The notes under the pieces: model-generated
What the model was told of the DNA's origin: nothing
The model's input: the letters and a program-made list of their open reading frames with translations, nothing else
Databases searched by the model: none
In this document: piece by piece, positions 25,275 to 34,065 of the stretch
Layout: every line of letters starts with the position of its first letter
How positions within the stretch are numbered: position 1 is the stretch's first letter
Assembly (NCBI GenBank): GCA_021793115.1
Contig: JAJYTJ010000006.1
Coordinates: forward strand, 1-48,085
Source: Actinomycetes bacterium
GTDB lineage: Bacteria > Actinomycetota > Actinomycetes > Actinomycetales > Cellulomonadaceae
Reading direction: 5' to 3'
Length of the DNA: 48,085 bases
Position numbers and translations under genes: made by a program

Positions 25275-26389
25275 CCGGCCCCGCCACCCCCGGAGACCCC
25301 ATGACGCTCCACCTCACCTCACCGCACCGCACGGCCTCGGCCGTCCGGCCCGACGAGAAGGACGGCGCCGGCGTCCGCTTCGCGGGCGTCGTCAAGGCGT
25401 TCGGCGCCCAACGCGTGCTGCACGGCCTCGACCTCGAGGTCGCACCCGGGGAGCTCGTCTGCCTGCTCGGCCCCTCGGGCTGCGGCAAGTCCACGGCGCT
25501 GCGCCTGCTCGCGGGCCTGGAGCACCTCGACGGCGGGCGGATCACCGTGGCCGGTCGCGACATGGCCGGCGTCCCGACGAACAGGCGGGACATCGGGATG
25601 GTGTTCCAGTCGTACTCCCTGTTCCCGCACCTGTCGGTGGCTCGCAACACGGCGTTCGGGCTGCGCACGCGGCACGTGCCCGCGGCCGAGGCGGCCGAGC
25701 GCGTTGCGGCGGCGCTCGAGCTGGTCGGCCTCGCGGAGCTCGCGCAGCGGTATCCGCACCAGCTCTCGGGCGGCCAGCAGCAGCGCGTCGCGCTCGCGCG
25801 TGCCCTGGTCACGGAGCCGCGTGTGCTGCTGCTCGACGAGCCGTTGTCGGCGCTCGACGCCAAGGTGCGCGTGCAGCTGCGGGACGAGATCCGCCGCATC
25901 CAGCAGCGGCTGGGGATCACCACGGTGTTCGTCACGCACGACCAGGAGGAGGCCCTGGCCATCTCCGACCGCATCGCCGTGATGAACGCCGGGACGATCG
26001 AGCAGCACGGCACACCCGAGGACCTCTACATGCGGCCGGCCACACCGTTCGTCGCGGAGTTCATCGGCCGCAGCTCGCTGGTGCCGGCGACGGTGTCCGG
26101 CGGGACGGCGAGCGTGCTGGGCCGCCAGGTGCCGCTGCTCGGAGCCCGGGCCGACGGGCCGGCCCTCGTCTTCGTGCGCCCGGAGAACCTCGAGCTCGCC
26201 ACGGAGGGTGCCCCCGCGATCGTGGTGGCGACGAGCTACCTGGGGGCAGTGCGCCGCACCCAGGTGCGCACCGAGGACGGGACGGAGCTGGTGGTGCAGC
26301 ACGCGGCGGCAGAACGGGTCGAGACCGGGGCGCTGGTCCGCGTGCAGGTACGCCCCGAGCCGGTCGCCGCCACCGACCCGCAGCGCTGA
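25271..26389 (+). CDS. ABC transporter ATP-binding protein (PotA/PhnT-like)
   Basis: The protein has 372 residues from ATG 25271 (ATGA overlap); a second ATG at 25301 has a better GGAG Shine-Dalgarno and may be the true start. Walker A is LLGPSGCGKST, the Q-loop is VFQSYSLFPH, the signature is [15 protein letters not shown], Walker B is LLLDEPLSALD and the switch His is VTHDQEEAL. A C-terminal TOBE-like domain follows (VPATVSGGTASVLGRQVPLL onward). It powers the two permeases above. It converges with the small minus-strand gene at 26415. Confidence 0.9.
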   Translation: MTGPATPGDPMTLHLTSPHRTASAVRPDEKDGAGVRFAGVVKAFGAQRVLHGLDLEVAPGELVCLLGPSGCGKSTALRLLAGLEHLDGGRITVAGRDMAGVPTNRRDIGMVFQSYSLFPHLSVARNTAFGLRTRHVPAAEAAERVAAALELVGLAELAQRYPHQLSGGQQQRVALARALVTEPRVLLLDEPLSALDAKVRVQLRDEIRRIQQRLGITTVFVTHDQEEALAISDRIAVMNAGTIEQHGTPEDLYMRPATPFVAEFIGRSSLVPATVSGGTASVLGRQVPLLGARADGPALVFVRPENLELATEGAPAIVVATSYLGAVRRTQVRTEDGTELVVQHAAAERVETGALVRVQVRPEPVAATDPQR

Positions 26390-26414
26390 GCGGGGCCGGT
26401 GCCCGGCGACGCCG

Positions 26415-26621
26415 TCAGGCGGTGTGGCGCGAGCGGAACTCCTCGGCGATCTGCTGCGCCTGCGCGCTCATGAGCATGCGGTAGTACTCGAAGGCCATGT
26501 CGACGTCCGCGGCCGGCGCGTCGTTGTCGCGCGCCCGCAGCCAGTCACGCTTCGCGACGCGGATCTCCGCGTCCGTCACGGCCCACGCCCACGTGATCTG
26601 GGGGTCGCACTCGAAGTCCAT
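26415..26621 (-). CDS. Small uncharacterised protein (68 aa) under a DosR-like box
   Basis: The protein has 68 residues from ATG 26621. It is helical and acidic-then-basic, with DPQITWAWAVTDAEIRVAKR near the start and MLMSAQAQQIAEEFRSRH at the end, and no signal peptide or membrane helix. I recognise no family. There is no Shine-Dalgarno, but TACACAAT ends 7-8 nt before the ATG and may be a -10, giving a leaderless message. A 20-bp palindrome resembling the DosR/DevR box is centred about 40 bp upstream. Function is unknown; induction under low oxygen is a testable idea. Confidence 0.6.
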   Translation of the reverse strand: MDFECDPQITWAWAVTDAEIRVAKRDWLRARDNDAPAADVDMAFEYYRMLMSAQAQQIAEEFRSRHTA

Positions 26622-26650
26622 GTCGGAAATTGTGTACGCCAGGTGCCCAT

Positions 26651-26670
26651 TTTGGGACCTAAGTCCCCGG
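26651..26670. promoter_or_regulatory. DosR/DevR-like operator
   Basis: TTTGGGACCTAAGTCCCCGG. The inner 14 bases on the minus strand, GGGACTTAGGTCCC, match the mycobacterial DosR consensus core GGGACTWWAGTCCC at all but one position. The outer flanks match less well. It sits about 40 bp upstream of the 68-residue gene, the usual activator position. Confidence 0.5.
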
Positions 26671-26748
26671 TATTCGCCCGCCGTGACACGGGTCATGGGG
26701 CACTTGCTAGACAACCGTCCAGGTAGCGGGCCTTTCGTCGCAAAAGGG

Positions 26749-26764
26749 TCACTCTGACGAGTGA
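26749..26764. repeat. Inverted repeat in the 26622-26857 intergenic region
   Basis: TCACTC-TGAC-GAGTGA, perfect 6-bp arms. Together with a GC-rich hairpin at 26813-26830 (CCCGCCCG/CGGGCGGG) it lies in a stretch less GC-rich than its surroundings between the small gene and nadE. It could be an operator or transcript structure. Confidence 0.35.
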
Positions 26765-26857
26765 GGGGCCACCGCGTGTCGCGGCGCCACGGAGCCCGGC
26801 GGTCCGGCGCGTCCCGCCCGTGCGGGCGGGTCCCACCAGCCGTGGAAGACTCGCCGC

Positions 26858-28900
26858 GTGGACTTCGCCTCCGCCTACGCCCAGGGGTTCGTCCGAGTCG
26901 CGGCCTGCACCGTCCCCGTGCGCGTGGCCAACCCCGCCGCCAACGTCGCCGCCGTGCTGTCCGCCGCACGCCGGGCGCACGACGAGGGGGTCGGTGTCGC
27001 GGTGTTCCCGGAGCTCGCCCTGTCCGGCTACGCGATCGACGACCTGGTGCTGCAGGACGCCCTCCTCGACGCGGTGCGCGACGCCGTGGCCGAGCTCGTC
27101 GCCGCGTCCGCGGACCTCCGGCCGGTGCTCGTCGTCGGCGCACCGCTGGCGTTCGGCAACCGCGTCTACAACGTCGCGCTCGTGGTCCACCGGGGCCGGG
27201 TGCTCGGCGTGGCGCCCAAGTCGTACCTCCCGACCTACCGCGAGTTCTACGAGCGGCGCTGGTTCGCGCCGGGCGACGAGGTCGAGGGCACGGTCGTCGT
27301 CGCGGGCCAGGATGTGCCATTCGGGCCCGACCTGCTCTTCGAGGCGAGCGACGTGCGCGGCCTCGTGGTCCACGTCGAGGTGTGCGAGGACATGTGGGTC
27401 CCGGTGCCCCCGAGCGCGCACGCCGCGCTGGCCGGCGCCACCGTGCTGACGAACCTGTCGGGCAGCCCCATCACCGTGGGCCGCGCGGAGGACCGCCGGC
27501 TGCTCGCGCGCTCCGCGTCGATGCGGTGCCTGGCCTCCTACGTCTACGCGGCCGCGGGTCAGGGCGAGTCCACCACGGACCTGTCGTGGGACGGCCAGAC
27601 GATGGTCTACGAGCTCGGCGACCTCGTCGCCGAGGGCGACCGGTTCCCCGACGGCGAGCGGATCACCGTGGCCGACGTCGACCTCGACCGCATCCGGCAG
27701 GAGCGGGTCCGGACGGGCACGTTCGACGACAACCGCCGTGCCCTGGGGATCGAGCCGACGGGTGCCTTCCGGCGGGTCGCGTTCACGCTCGACCCGCCCG
27801 CCGGCGACATCGGCCTGCGGCGCCACGTCGACCGCTTCCCGTTCGTGCCCGACGACCCCGCGCGCCTCGCCCTGGACTGCTACGAGGCCTACCACATCCA
27901 GGTCAGCGGCCTCGAGCAACGGCTGCGCGCCACCGGCGCCGCCAAGGTCGTCATCGGCGTCTCCGGCGGCCTGGACTCCACGCACGCGCTCATCGTCGCC
28001 GCCCACGCGATGGACCGGCTGGGCCGGCCGCGCAGCGACATCCTCGCCTTCACGCTGCCCGGGTTCGCCACCTCGGAGACGACGAAGGCCAGCGCGCTCG
28101 CGCTCATGAGCGCGCTCGGCACCACGCACGAGACCGTGGACATCCGGCCGATGGCGCGCAAGCTGCTGGCGGACCTGGGCCACCCCTACGCCGACGGCAC
28201 CGAGCAGTACGACGTCACGTTCGAGAACGTCCAGGCCGGGCTGCGCACCGACTTCCTCTTCCGCGCCGCCAACCAGCGCCACGGCATCGTGCTCGGCACC
28301 GGCGACCTGTCGGAGCTGGCGCTCGGCTGGTGCACGTACGGCGTGGGCGACCAGATGTCCCACTACGGCGTCAACGCGGGCGTGCCCAAGACGCTCATCC
28401 AGCACCTCATCCGGTGGGTCATCGGCGAGGGGCTGTTCGACGGCGCGACCAACGCCGTGCTGGCCCGGGTGCTGGACCAGGAGATCTCGCCCGAGCTCGT
28501 GCCGGCCGGCGCCGGTGCGCCGCTGCAGAGCACCGAGCAGATCGTCGGGCCCTACGCGCTGCAGGACTTCACGCTGTACCACCTGCTGCGCCATGGCACG
28601 CGGCCCTCGAAGATCGCGTTCCTCGCCTGGCACGCGTGGCGCGACGCCGCCGCCGGAGCGTGGCCGCCCGGGTTCCCGGACGACCGGCGCCGCGCCTACG
28701 ACCTGGCCGAGATCCGCCGCTGGATGCTCGTGTTCGTCCGGCGCTTCTTCGGCAACCAGTTCAAGCGGTCCGCGCTGCCGAACGGTCCCAAGGTGAGCGC
28801 CGGCGGCACCATGTCGCCCCGCGGCGACTGGCGCATGCCGTCCGACGCCGACCCCGCCGCCTGGCTTGCGGACATCGAGGCCCACGTCCCGCAGGCCTGA
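26858..28900 (+). CDS. nadE: Glutamine-dependent NAD+ synthetase
   Basis: The protein has 680 residues, full length for the two-domain bacterial/mycobacterial enzyme. The N-terminal nitrilase-type glutaminase carries Glu in FPELALSGYAIDD, Lys in GVAPKSYLPTYREFYE and Cys in VHVEVCEDMWVP. The C-terminal synthetase has the PP-loop SGGLDSTHAL and TGDLSELALGW. It converts deamido-NAD to NAD using glutamine ammonia. The start is GTG 26858 with AAGACT 6 nt upstream and no Shine-Dalgarno, so it is probably leaderless. The stop is 6 bp from the convergent purT stop. Confidence 0.96.
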   Translation: MDFASAYAQGFVRVAACTVPVRVANPAANVAAVLSAARRAHDEGVGVAVFPELALSGYAIDDLVLQDALLDAVRDAVAELVAASADLRPVLVVGAPLAFGNRVYNVALVVHRGRVLGVAPKSYLPTYREFYERRWFAPGDEVEGTVVVAGQDVPFGPDLLFEASDVRGLVVHVEVCEDMWVPVPPSAHAALAGATVLTNLSGSPITVGRAEDRRLLARSASMRCLASYVYAAAGQGESTTDLSWDGQTMVYELGDLVAEGDRFPDGERITVADVDLDRIRQERVRTGTFDDNRRALGIEPTGAFRRVAFTLDPPAGDIGLRRHVDRFPFVPDDPARLALDCYEAYHIQVSGLEQRLRATGAAKVVIGVSGGLDSTHALIVAAHAMDRLGRPRSDILAFTLPGFATSETTKASALALMSALGTTHETVDIRPMARKLLADLGHPYADGTEQYDVTFENVQAGLRTDFLFRAANQRHGIVLGTGDLSELALGWCTYGVGDQMSHYGVNAGVPKTLIQHLIRWVIGEGLFDGATNAVLARVLDQEISPELVPAGAGAPLQSTEQIVGPYALQDFTLYHLLRHGTRPSKIAFLAWHAWRDAAAGAWPPGFPDDRRRAYDLAEIRRWMLVFVRRFFGNQFKRSALPNGPKVSAGGTMSPRGDWRMPSDADPAAWLADIEAHVPQA

Positions 28901-28906
28901 GCGCAG

Positions 28907-30124
28907 CTACTCCAGGCGAACCCGCAGCGCCGCCGCCGCGGCGCACGCCCGCGCGCGGGCCTCGGCCACCGTGGCGCCCCGCGCGAGCGTCACGGCCACG
29001 CGCCGGTGGCCGTGCACCTCGGGCTTGCCGAAGAGCCGCACCTGCGCGGTGGGCACCGCCAGCGCCTCGTCGACGCCCTCGACGACCGGCACGCCATCAC
29101 CGTGGGCCAGCACGGCGCACGAGGCCGCGGCGGCCTGGTCGGAGCCCGCGCCCAGCCGCAGCGGGTCCGGCGCGGGTAGCCCCAGGAGCGCCCGCGCGTG
29201 CAGCGCGAACTCCGACAGGTCCTGCGAGACGAGCGTCACGAGGCCGGTGTCGTGCGGACGCGGCGACACCTCGGAGAACAGCACCCGGTCGCCGACGACG
29301 AACAGCTCCACCCCGAAGACGCCCCAGCCGCCGAGCGCCTCCGTGATCGTCGCGGCCACCCGCCGGGCCTCGTCGAGCACGCCCGGCGGCAGCGCGGCCG
29401 GCTGCCAGGACTCGCGGTAGTCGCCGTCCACCTGCACGTGACCCACGGGGTCGCAGAACGTCACTCCCCCGGCGTGCCGGACCGTGAGCAGCGTGATCTC
29501 GGAGTCGAACGGCACGAAGCCCTCGACGATCACGCGGACGCCGCCGTCGTGGCCCGCGGCGCGGCCCCCGGTGCGGGCGGTCTCCCACGCGGCGTCGAGC
29601 TCGTCGACCGTCCGCACCAGGGACTGGCCGTGGCCGGACGACGACATCACCGGCTTGACCACCACGGGCAGGCCCAGCCGCTCGGCCGCCGCCCGGACGC
29701 CTGCCAGCGAGTCCGTGAACTCGTACGGCGACGTAGGCAGTCCCCGCTCCTCGGCGGCGAGGCGCCGGATGCCCTCGCGGTCCATCGTCAGCCGCGCGGC
29801 CCGGGCCGTGGGCACCACGCGTGTTCCGGTGGCCTCGACCTCGGCGAGGACGTGCGTGGCGATGGCCTCCACCTCCGGGACCACGACGTCCGGCCGCTCG
29901 GCGGCCAGCACGGCCCGCAGCGCGTCCGCGTCGAGCATGTCGACGACGTGGGCACGACTCGCGACCGCCATCGCCGGCGCGCCTGGGTAGCGGTCCACCG
30001 CGACCACCTCGACGCCGAACCGCGCAAGCTCGATAGCCACCTCCTTGCCGAGCTCGCCGGAGCCGAGGAGGAGCACGCGGGTGCCGGACGGTGTGCCTGG
30101 GGTACCGAGGGTGCCGGTGATCAT
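28907..30124 (-). CDS. purT: Formate-dependent phosphoribosylglycinamide formyltransferase PurT
   Basis: A 405-residue ATP-grasp enzyme that makes formyl-GAR from GAR, formate and ATP in purine synthesis. N-terminal [41 protein letters not shown], the ATP-grasp [41 protein letters not shown] and the C-terminal [14 protein letters not shown] identify it. The ATG start at 30124 has CAGGAT 6 nt upstream and no Shine-Dalgarno, so it is probably leaderless. It is transcribed divergently from the amino-acid ABC operon. Confidence 0.95.
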   Translation of the reverse strand: MITGTLGTPGTPSGTRVLLLGSGELGKEVAIELARFGVEVVAVDRYPGAPAMAVASRAHVVDMLDADALRAVLAAERPDVVVPEVEAIATHVLAEVEATGTRVVPTARAARLTMDREGIRRLAAEERGLPTSPYEFTDSLAGVRAAAERLGLPVVVKPVMSSSGHGQSLVRTVDELDAAWETARTGGRAAGHDGGVRVIVEGFVPFDSEITLLTVRHAGGVTFCDPVGHVQVDGDYRESWQPAALPPGVLDEARRVAATITEALGGWGVFGVELFVVGDRVLFSEVSPRPHDTGLVTLVSQDLSEFALHARALLGLPAPDPLRLGAGSDQAAAASCAVLAHGDGVPVVEGVDEALAVPTAQVRLFGKPEVHGHRRVAVTLARGATVAEARARACAAAAALRVRLE

Positions 30125-30295
30125 GCGCCGATCCTGCCGTGTTTCGCCGCACGGTCCGGGTGCAAACCCATGCCATAGGATGGAAACATTCACATACCGT
30201 GACACGGCCCCGTAACATGCCGGGTCTACGTTCAGCGTCCAGCCGGCCGGCGCCCCGCCCGCGCCGGGTGGACGAACCGCCAGGAGGCAAACCCC

Positions 30296-31249
30296 GTGCG
30301 CAAGACTCCTCTGGCCCTGGCCGCCACCGTCGCCGCGGTCACCCTGTCCCTCGCCGCCTGCTCCTCGAGCGGCTCGGGCGCCAGCACCGGCGGTTCCACC
30401 GCCAGCGCGGCGCCGAGCGGCAGCAGCACGTTCGACCCCTCGACCGTGGCGAAGGACGACACCATCGCCGCGCTGCTCCCGGCCAAGGTCAAGTCCGCCG
30501 GCACGCTCGTCGTCGGCTCGGACACCTCCTACGCGCCGGCCGAGTACCTCGCCGAGGACGGCACCACGCCGATCGGCTACGACGTCGACCTCGCCAAGGC
30601 GATCGCGGGCGTGCTCGGCCTCAAGGCCAACGTCCAGTCCGCCGACTTCACCGGGATCATCCCCGCCATCGGCAGCAAGTACGACGTGGGCATCTCCTCC
30701 TTCACGATCAACCCCGACCGTGAGAAGCAGGTGAACATGATCGAGTACTTCAACGCCGGCGAGGCCTACGCCGTCGCGGCCGGGAACCCGCAGGGCATCA
30801 CCACCGTCGGCGCGCCGAACAACATCTGCGGCAAGAACGTCGGCGTCCAGACCGGCACGGTCGAGGACGACGAGCTGACGAAGTCGATCATCCCGGCGTG
30901 CACCGCGGCCGGGAAGAAGGCCCCGAACGTCGTGCGCCACCCGGCGCAGAGCGACGTCACCACCGACCTCGTCGGCGGCAAGACCGACGTCATGTTCGCC
31001 GACTCGCCGATCATCGCCTACGCGGTGTCGCAGACGCACGGCCAGATCCAACAGCTCGGTGACGTGTTCGAGAGCGCGCCCGAGGGCATCGTCGTCAGCA
31101 AGGACGACCAGGCCCTGACGACCGCGATCCAGAAGGCGCTCGTCAAGCTCATCGACGACGGCACCTACGGCAAGATCCTCGCGGCATGGGGCAACACCAC
31201 CGGCGCGGTGACGAGCGACAAGGTCGTCGTCAACCCCTCCGTGAGCTGA
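30296..31249 (+). CDS. Polar amino acid ABC transporter substrate-binding lipoprotein
   Basis: The protein has 317 residues from GTG 30296 with an AGGAGG Shine-Dalgarno. The lipoprotein signal ends in LAAC (Cys22), and a Ser/Gly-rich linker follows. The mature family-3 fold shows [58 protein letters not shown] and [13 protein letters not shown]. Two Cys (NNICGKN and IPACTAAG) could form a disulfide. It begins a three-gene importer with the permease at 31261 and ATPase at 32250. The ligand is a polar amino acid or opine, not determinable here. Confidence 0.92.
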   Translation: MRKTPLALAATVAAVTLSLAACSSSGSGASTGGSTASAAPSGSSTFDPSTVAKDDTIAALLPAKVKSAGTLVVGSDTSYAPAEYLAEDGTTPIGYDVDLAKAIAGVLGLKANVQSADFTGIIPAIGSKYDVGISSFTINPDREKQVNMIEYFNAGEAYAVAAGNPQGITTVGAPNNICGKNVGVQTGTVEDDELTKSIIPACTAAGKKAPNVVRHPAQSDVTTDLVGGKTDVMFADSPIIAYAVSQTHGQIQQLGDVFESAPEGIVVSKDDQALTTAIQKALVKLIDDGTYGKILAAWGNTTGAVTSDKVVVNPSVS

Positions 31250-31260
31250 GCGAGCCCTCG

Positions 31261-32253
31261 TTGTCCCAGCACCAGGTGCCCGCGGCCCGGGAACCGGAGC
31301 GGATCCACGCGGTCCCCGTCCGGTACCCGGGCCGGTGGGTGTCCGCCGTCGTCGTGCTCGTGCTCGCCGCCATGGCGGCGCACGCCCTCGTCACGAATCG
31401 CAAGTTCGCCTGGCCGACGGTGTGGCACTACCTGTTCACGATGCCCGTGCTCCGCGGCGTCGCGTGGACCATCGGGCTGACGATCGGCGCGATGGTCATC
31501 GCGATCGTGCTGGCCGTGCTGCTGGCGGTGATGCGCGGCTCGGCCAACCCCGTGATGCGGTGGGTCGCGCTGGCCTACATCTGGTTCTTCCGCGGCACGC
31601 CCGTGTACACGCAGCTGGTGTTCTGGGGCCTCATCGCGGTCATCTTCCCCAAGCTGTCGCTGGGCATCCCCTTCGGTCCGCAGTTCTGGTCCATCTCGAC
31701 GAAGGACGTCGTCACGGCCGCGGTCGCGGCGCTCGTGGGGCTCGCGCTCAACGAGGCCGCCTACCTGTCGGAGATCGTCAGGGCCGGGCTGGAGAGCGTG
31801 GACCACGGCCAGCACGAGGCCGCGCGGGCACTGGGCATGAAGGAGGGCCCGATCCTGCGCCGGATCGTGCTGCCGCAGGCGATGCGGGTCATCGTGCCGC
31901 CCACCGGCAACGAGACGATCTCCATGCTCAAGACGACGTCGCTGGTCCTGGCGGTGCCCTTCAACCTCGAGCTGCAGTTCGCGACCAGCGCCATCGGCAA
32001 CCGCACGTTCCAACCGGTACCGCTGCTCATCGTCGCGTGCCTGTGGTACCTCCTCATGACGAGCATCTTCATGGTGGGCCAGCACTACCTCGAGAAGTAC
32101 TACGGCCGCGGGTTCGAGCCCCACGGACCGGTGCCAGGCAGGCCGGGGCGCCGGCAGTCGCGCCAGGCGGCGATCAACGCGGCCGGCACGACGCCGGACA
32201 TCGAGCTCGTCGACGACCAGGGGCACATGACCAAGGGCAGGGCCGACCGGTGA
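31261..32253 (+). CDS. Polar amino acid ABC transporter permease
   Basis: The protein has 330 residues. I used TTG 31261, just after the binding-protein stop, giving [16 protein letters not shown]; the Shine-Dalgarno is weak. His/Glu-family permease features are [50 protein letters not shown] (EAA loop) and [17 protein letters not shown] soluble tail of about 45 basic residues follows the last helix. Only one permease gene is present, so it probably acts as a homodimer. The stop overlaps the GTG of the ATPase. Confidence 0.9.
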   Translation: MSQHQVPAAREPERIHAVPVRYPGRWVSAVVVLVLAAMAAHALVTNRKFAWPTVWHYLFTMPVLRGVAWTIGLTIGAMVIAIVLAVLLAVMRGSANPVMRWVALAYIWFFRGTPVYTQLVFWGLIAVIFPKLSLGIPFGPQFWSISTKDVVTAAVAALVGLALNEAAYLSEIVRAGLESVDHGQHEAARALGMKEGPILRRIVLPQAMRVIVPPTGNETISMLKTTSLVLAVPFNLELQFATSAIGNRTFQPVPLLIVACLWYLLMTSIFMVGQHYLEKYYGRGFEPHGPVPGRPGRRQSRQAAINAAGTTPDIELVDDQGHMTKGRADR

Positions 32254-33053
32254 CCACGTCTCTGCCTCCGACGACCTCCGACGTCCCCATGGTCGACATG
32301 CAGGGCGTGCACAAGTGGTTCGGCCACACGCACGTGTTGCGCGGCATCGACCTCACGGTGCCCAAGGGCACCGTGACCACCGTCCTCGGTCCCTCGGGCT
32401 CCGGGAAGTCGACCGCGCTGCGGTGCATCAACCAGCTCGAGGAGATCGGCGCCGGCCGCATCCACGTCGACGGCGTGCTCATGGGCTACCGGGAGGGCGA
32501 GCGGAACGGCAAGCCCACGCTGTTCCGGCTCCACCCGAAGGAGATCGCCCGCCAGCGCGCCAACGTCGGCATGGTGTTCCAGCGGTTCAACCTCTTCCCG
32601 CACATGACGGCCCTCGGCAACGTCACCGAGGCGCAGGTGCAGGTGCTGGGGCGCAGCAAGGACGAGGCCCACGAGCGGGCCGTGTTCCAGCTCGAGCGCG
32701 TCGGGCTCGGTGACCGCCTGGAGCACTACCCTGCGCAGCTGTCCGGCGGTCAGCAGCAGCGCGTCGCGATCGCGCGGGCGCTCGCGATGGACCCCGAGCT
32801 CATGCTCTTCGACGAGCCGACGAGCGCGCTCGACCCCGAGCTCGTGGGCGAGGTGCTCCAGGTGATGCGCGACCTCGCGGCGAGCGGCATGACGATGATC
32901 GTCGTCACCCACGAGATCGGGTTCGCCCGCGAGGTGGCCGACCAGGTGGTGTTCATGGCCGACGGCGTCGTCGTCGAGCGCGGCACGCCCGACGAGGTCC
33001 TCTCGCACCCGCGGGAGGCCCGGACCCAGGACTTCCTCTCGAAGGTGCTGTAG
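32250..33053 (+). CDS. Polar amino acid ABC transporter ATP-binding protein
   Basis: The protein has 267 residues from GTG 32250 (GTGA overlap). Walker A is [10 protein letters not shown], the Q-loop is [17 protein letters not shown], the signature is [17 protein letters not shown], Walker B is [14 protein letters not shown] and the switch is [10 protein letters not shown]. It is of the GlnQ/HisP type. A short insertion between Walker A and the Q-loop ([16 protein letters not shown]) is longer than in most GlnQ proteins. It is the last gene of the operon, followed by a hairpin shared with the convergent HAD gene. Confidence 0.93.
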   Translation: MTTSLPPTTSDVPMVDMQGVHKWFGHTHVLRGIDLTVPKGTVTTVLGPSGSGKSTALRCINQLEEIGAGRIHVDGVLMGYREGERNGKPTLFRLHPKEIARQRANVGMVFQRFNLFPHMTALGNVTEAQVQVLGRSKDEAHERAVFQLERVGLGDRLEHYPAQLSGGQQQRVAIARALAMDPELMLFDEPTSALDPELVGEVLQVMRDLAASGMTMIVVTHEIGFAREVADQVVFMADGVVVERGTPDEVLSHPREARTQDFLSKVL

Positions 33054-33063
33054 CCGCCGCCGC

Positions 33064-33083
33064 GCTCGCGCTACCGCGCGAGC
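33064..33083. terminator. Hairpin between convergent ABC operon and HAD gene
   Basis: Perfect 8-bp stem GCTCGCGC/GCGCGAGC with loop TACC, overlapping the HAD stop codon. There is no U-tract, so it is a probable I-shaped terminator. Confidence 0.5.
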
Positions 33084-33736
33084 CCCGTGATGGTCGCCGT
33101 GAACAGGTCGAGCTGCGCCGTCCAGTCGTCGACGACGAGCACGGGACCGAACTTGGTGAACGACTCCGCGTCGACGCCGCCGGTGGTCACCGCGACGAAG
33201 GCGAACCCGCCGGCGTTCGCGGCCACCCCGTCCCCGCTCGTGTCGCCCACGAGCACGCCCTGGTGCACGGCCCTCGCGGCGGCGCGCGCCAGCGCGGCCC
33301 GGTCGGGGTAGATCTCGCCGAAGAACGAGTGGTCCCAGTCGAACATGTCGAGGTCGAAGCCCGCGCTGCGCAGCTTGACGCGCGTGCGCACCTTGGAGTT
33401 GCCCGTGATGAGGGCGTTGACCCAGCCCGCCTCGTGCACCGCGAGCAGCGCGTCGGCCACGCCCGGGACCGGGGTGCAGGCGTTGGCCGGCTGCGAGTAC
33501 CACTCCTCGGAGATCTCCTTGAAGCGCCTCGTCAGGGGGCCGGCGACGCCTGCCGGCAGGCCAGCGCCCTGGCGCATCTCGTCGAGAATCTGCCAGTCGA
33601 CCTTGCCGTGCCGGTCCGGGATCGCCACCGGCTCGTGACCGCTCACCTCCCGCAGCGCCTGGGCGAACACGCCCAGCCCACCCTGCGCGCTGTTGTCCAG
33701 CAAGAGCGTCCCGTCCAGGTCCCACAGCACGATCAC
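33071..33736 (-). CDS. HAD-superfamily phosphatase
   Basis: The protein has 221 residues from GTG 33736 with a GGAGGGG Shine-Dalgarno. Motif I is VLWDLDGTLLL, the motif II Thr is in ALITGNSK, Lys is in VKLRSAGF and motif IV acidic residues are in VGDTSGDGVAA. It resembles phosphoglycolate phosphatase-like hydrolases with a helical cap (residues about 20-90). The substrate is unknown. It lies downstream of the lipoyl/E1 genes with a 90-bp gap and its own ribosome-binding site. Confidence 0.85.
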   Translation of the reverse strand: MIVLWDLDGTLLLDNSAQGGLGVFAQALREVSGHEPVAIPDRHGKVDWQILDEMRQGAGLPAGVAGPLTRRFKEISEEWYSQPANACTPVPGVADALLAVHEAGWVNALITGNSKVRTRVKLRSAGFDLDMFDWDHSFFGEIYPDRAALARAAARAVHQGVLVGDTSGDGVAANAGGFAFVAVTTGGVDAESFTKFGPVLVVDDWTAQLDLFTATITGLAR

Positions 33737-33825
33737 GTCGTTCCCCCTCCTCGGTCCGGGTGTCTCCGCCAGACATCCGACCACCCCGGGGGCGGAGGCT
33801 GCCAGGACCATGGCCCGGGGGCCGC

Positions 33826-34065
33826 TCAGACGGGCTCGACCCGGGCGATCACCTCCCCCTGTCGGGCCACGCCGTCCTCGGCGACGACCACGCGGAGCAC
33901 GCCGCCAGCCGGCGCGGCAACCTCGGCGTCCACCTTGTCGACCTGGACCTCTCCCACGAGCTGACCCGTGGTGATGCGCTCGCCGTCGGCGACGAACCAT
34001 CGCGTCACCACACCCTCGGCCTCCGGATGCTGGCTGGACAGCTCCGGGAACACGATGTCGGTCAT
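33826..34065 (-). CDS. Stand-alone lipoyl-domain protein
   Basis: A 79-residue, single lipoyl/biotinyl-type domain (MTDIVFPELS...) with the modifiable lysine at K44 in QVDKVDAEVAAPAGG. It has no peripheral-subunit-binding domain and no acyltransferase core. The ATG overlaps the E1beta stop (ATGA), so the three genes E1alpha-E1beta-lipoyl are coupled. It could serve as a swinging-arm carrier reduced by E1 and finished by an E2/E3 encoded elsewhere. The missing catalytic E2 is the unusual point of this operon. Biotin attachment is less likely because the usual MKM motif is absent. Confidence 0.8.
   Translation of the reverse strand: MTDIVFPELSSQHPEAEGVVTRWFVADGERITTGQLVGEVQVDKVDAEVAAPAGGVLRVVVAEDGVARQGEVIARVEPV

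Noticed and set aside
30182..30216. Possible GlnR-type box (GAAAC, GTGAC, GTAAC) between purT and the amino-acid ABC operon
   Set aside because: The elements start 16 and 13 nt apart, whereas the GlnR pattern needs 11-nt spacing; no consistent register was found.
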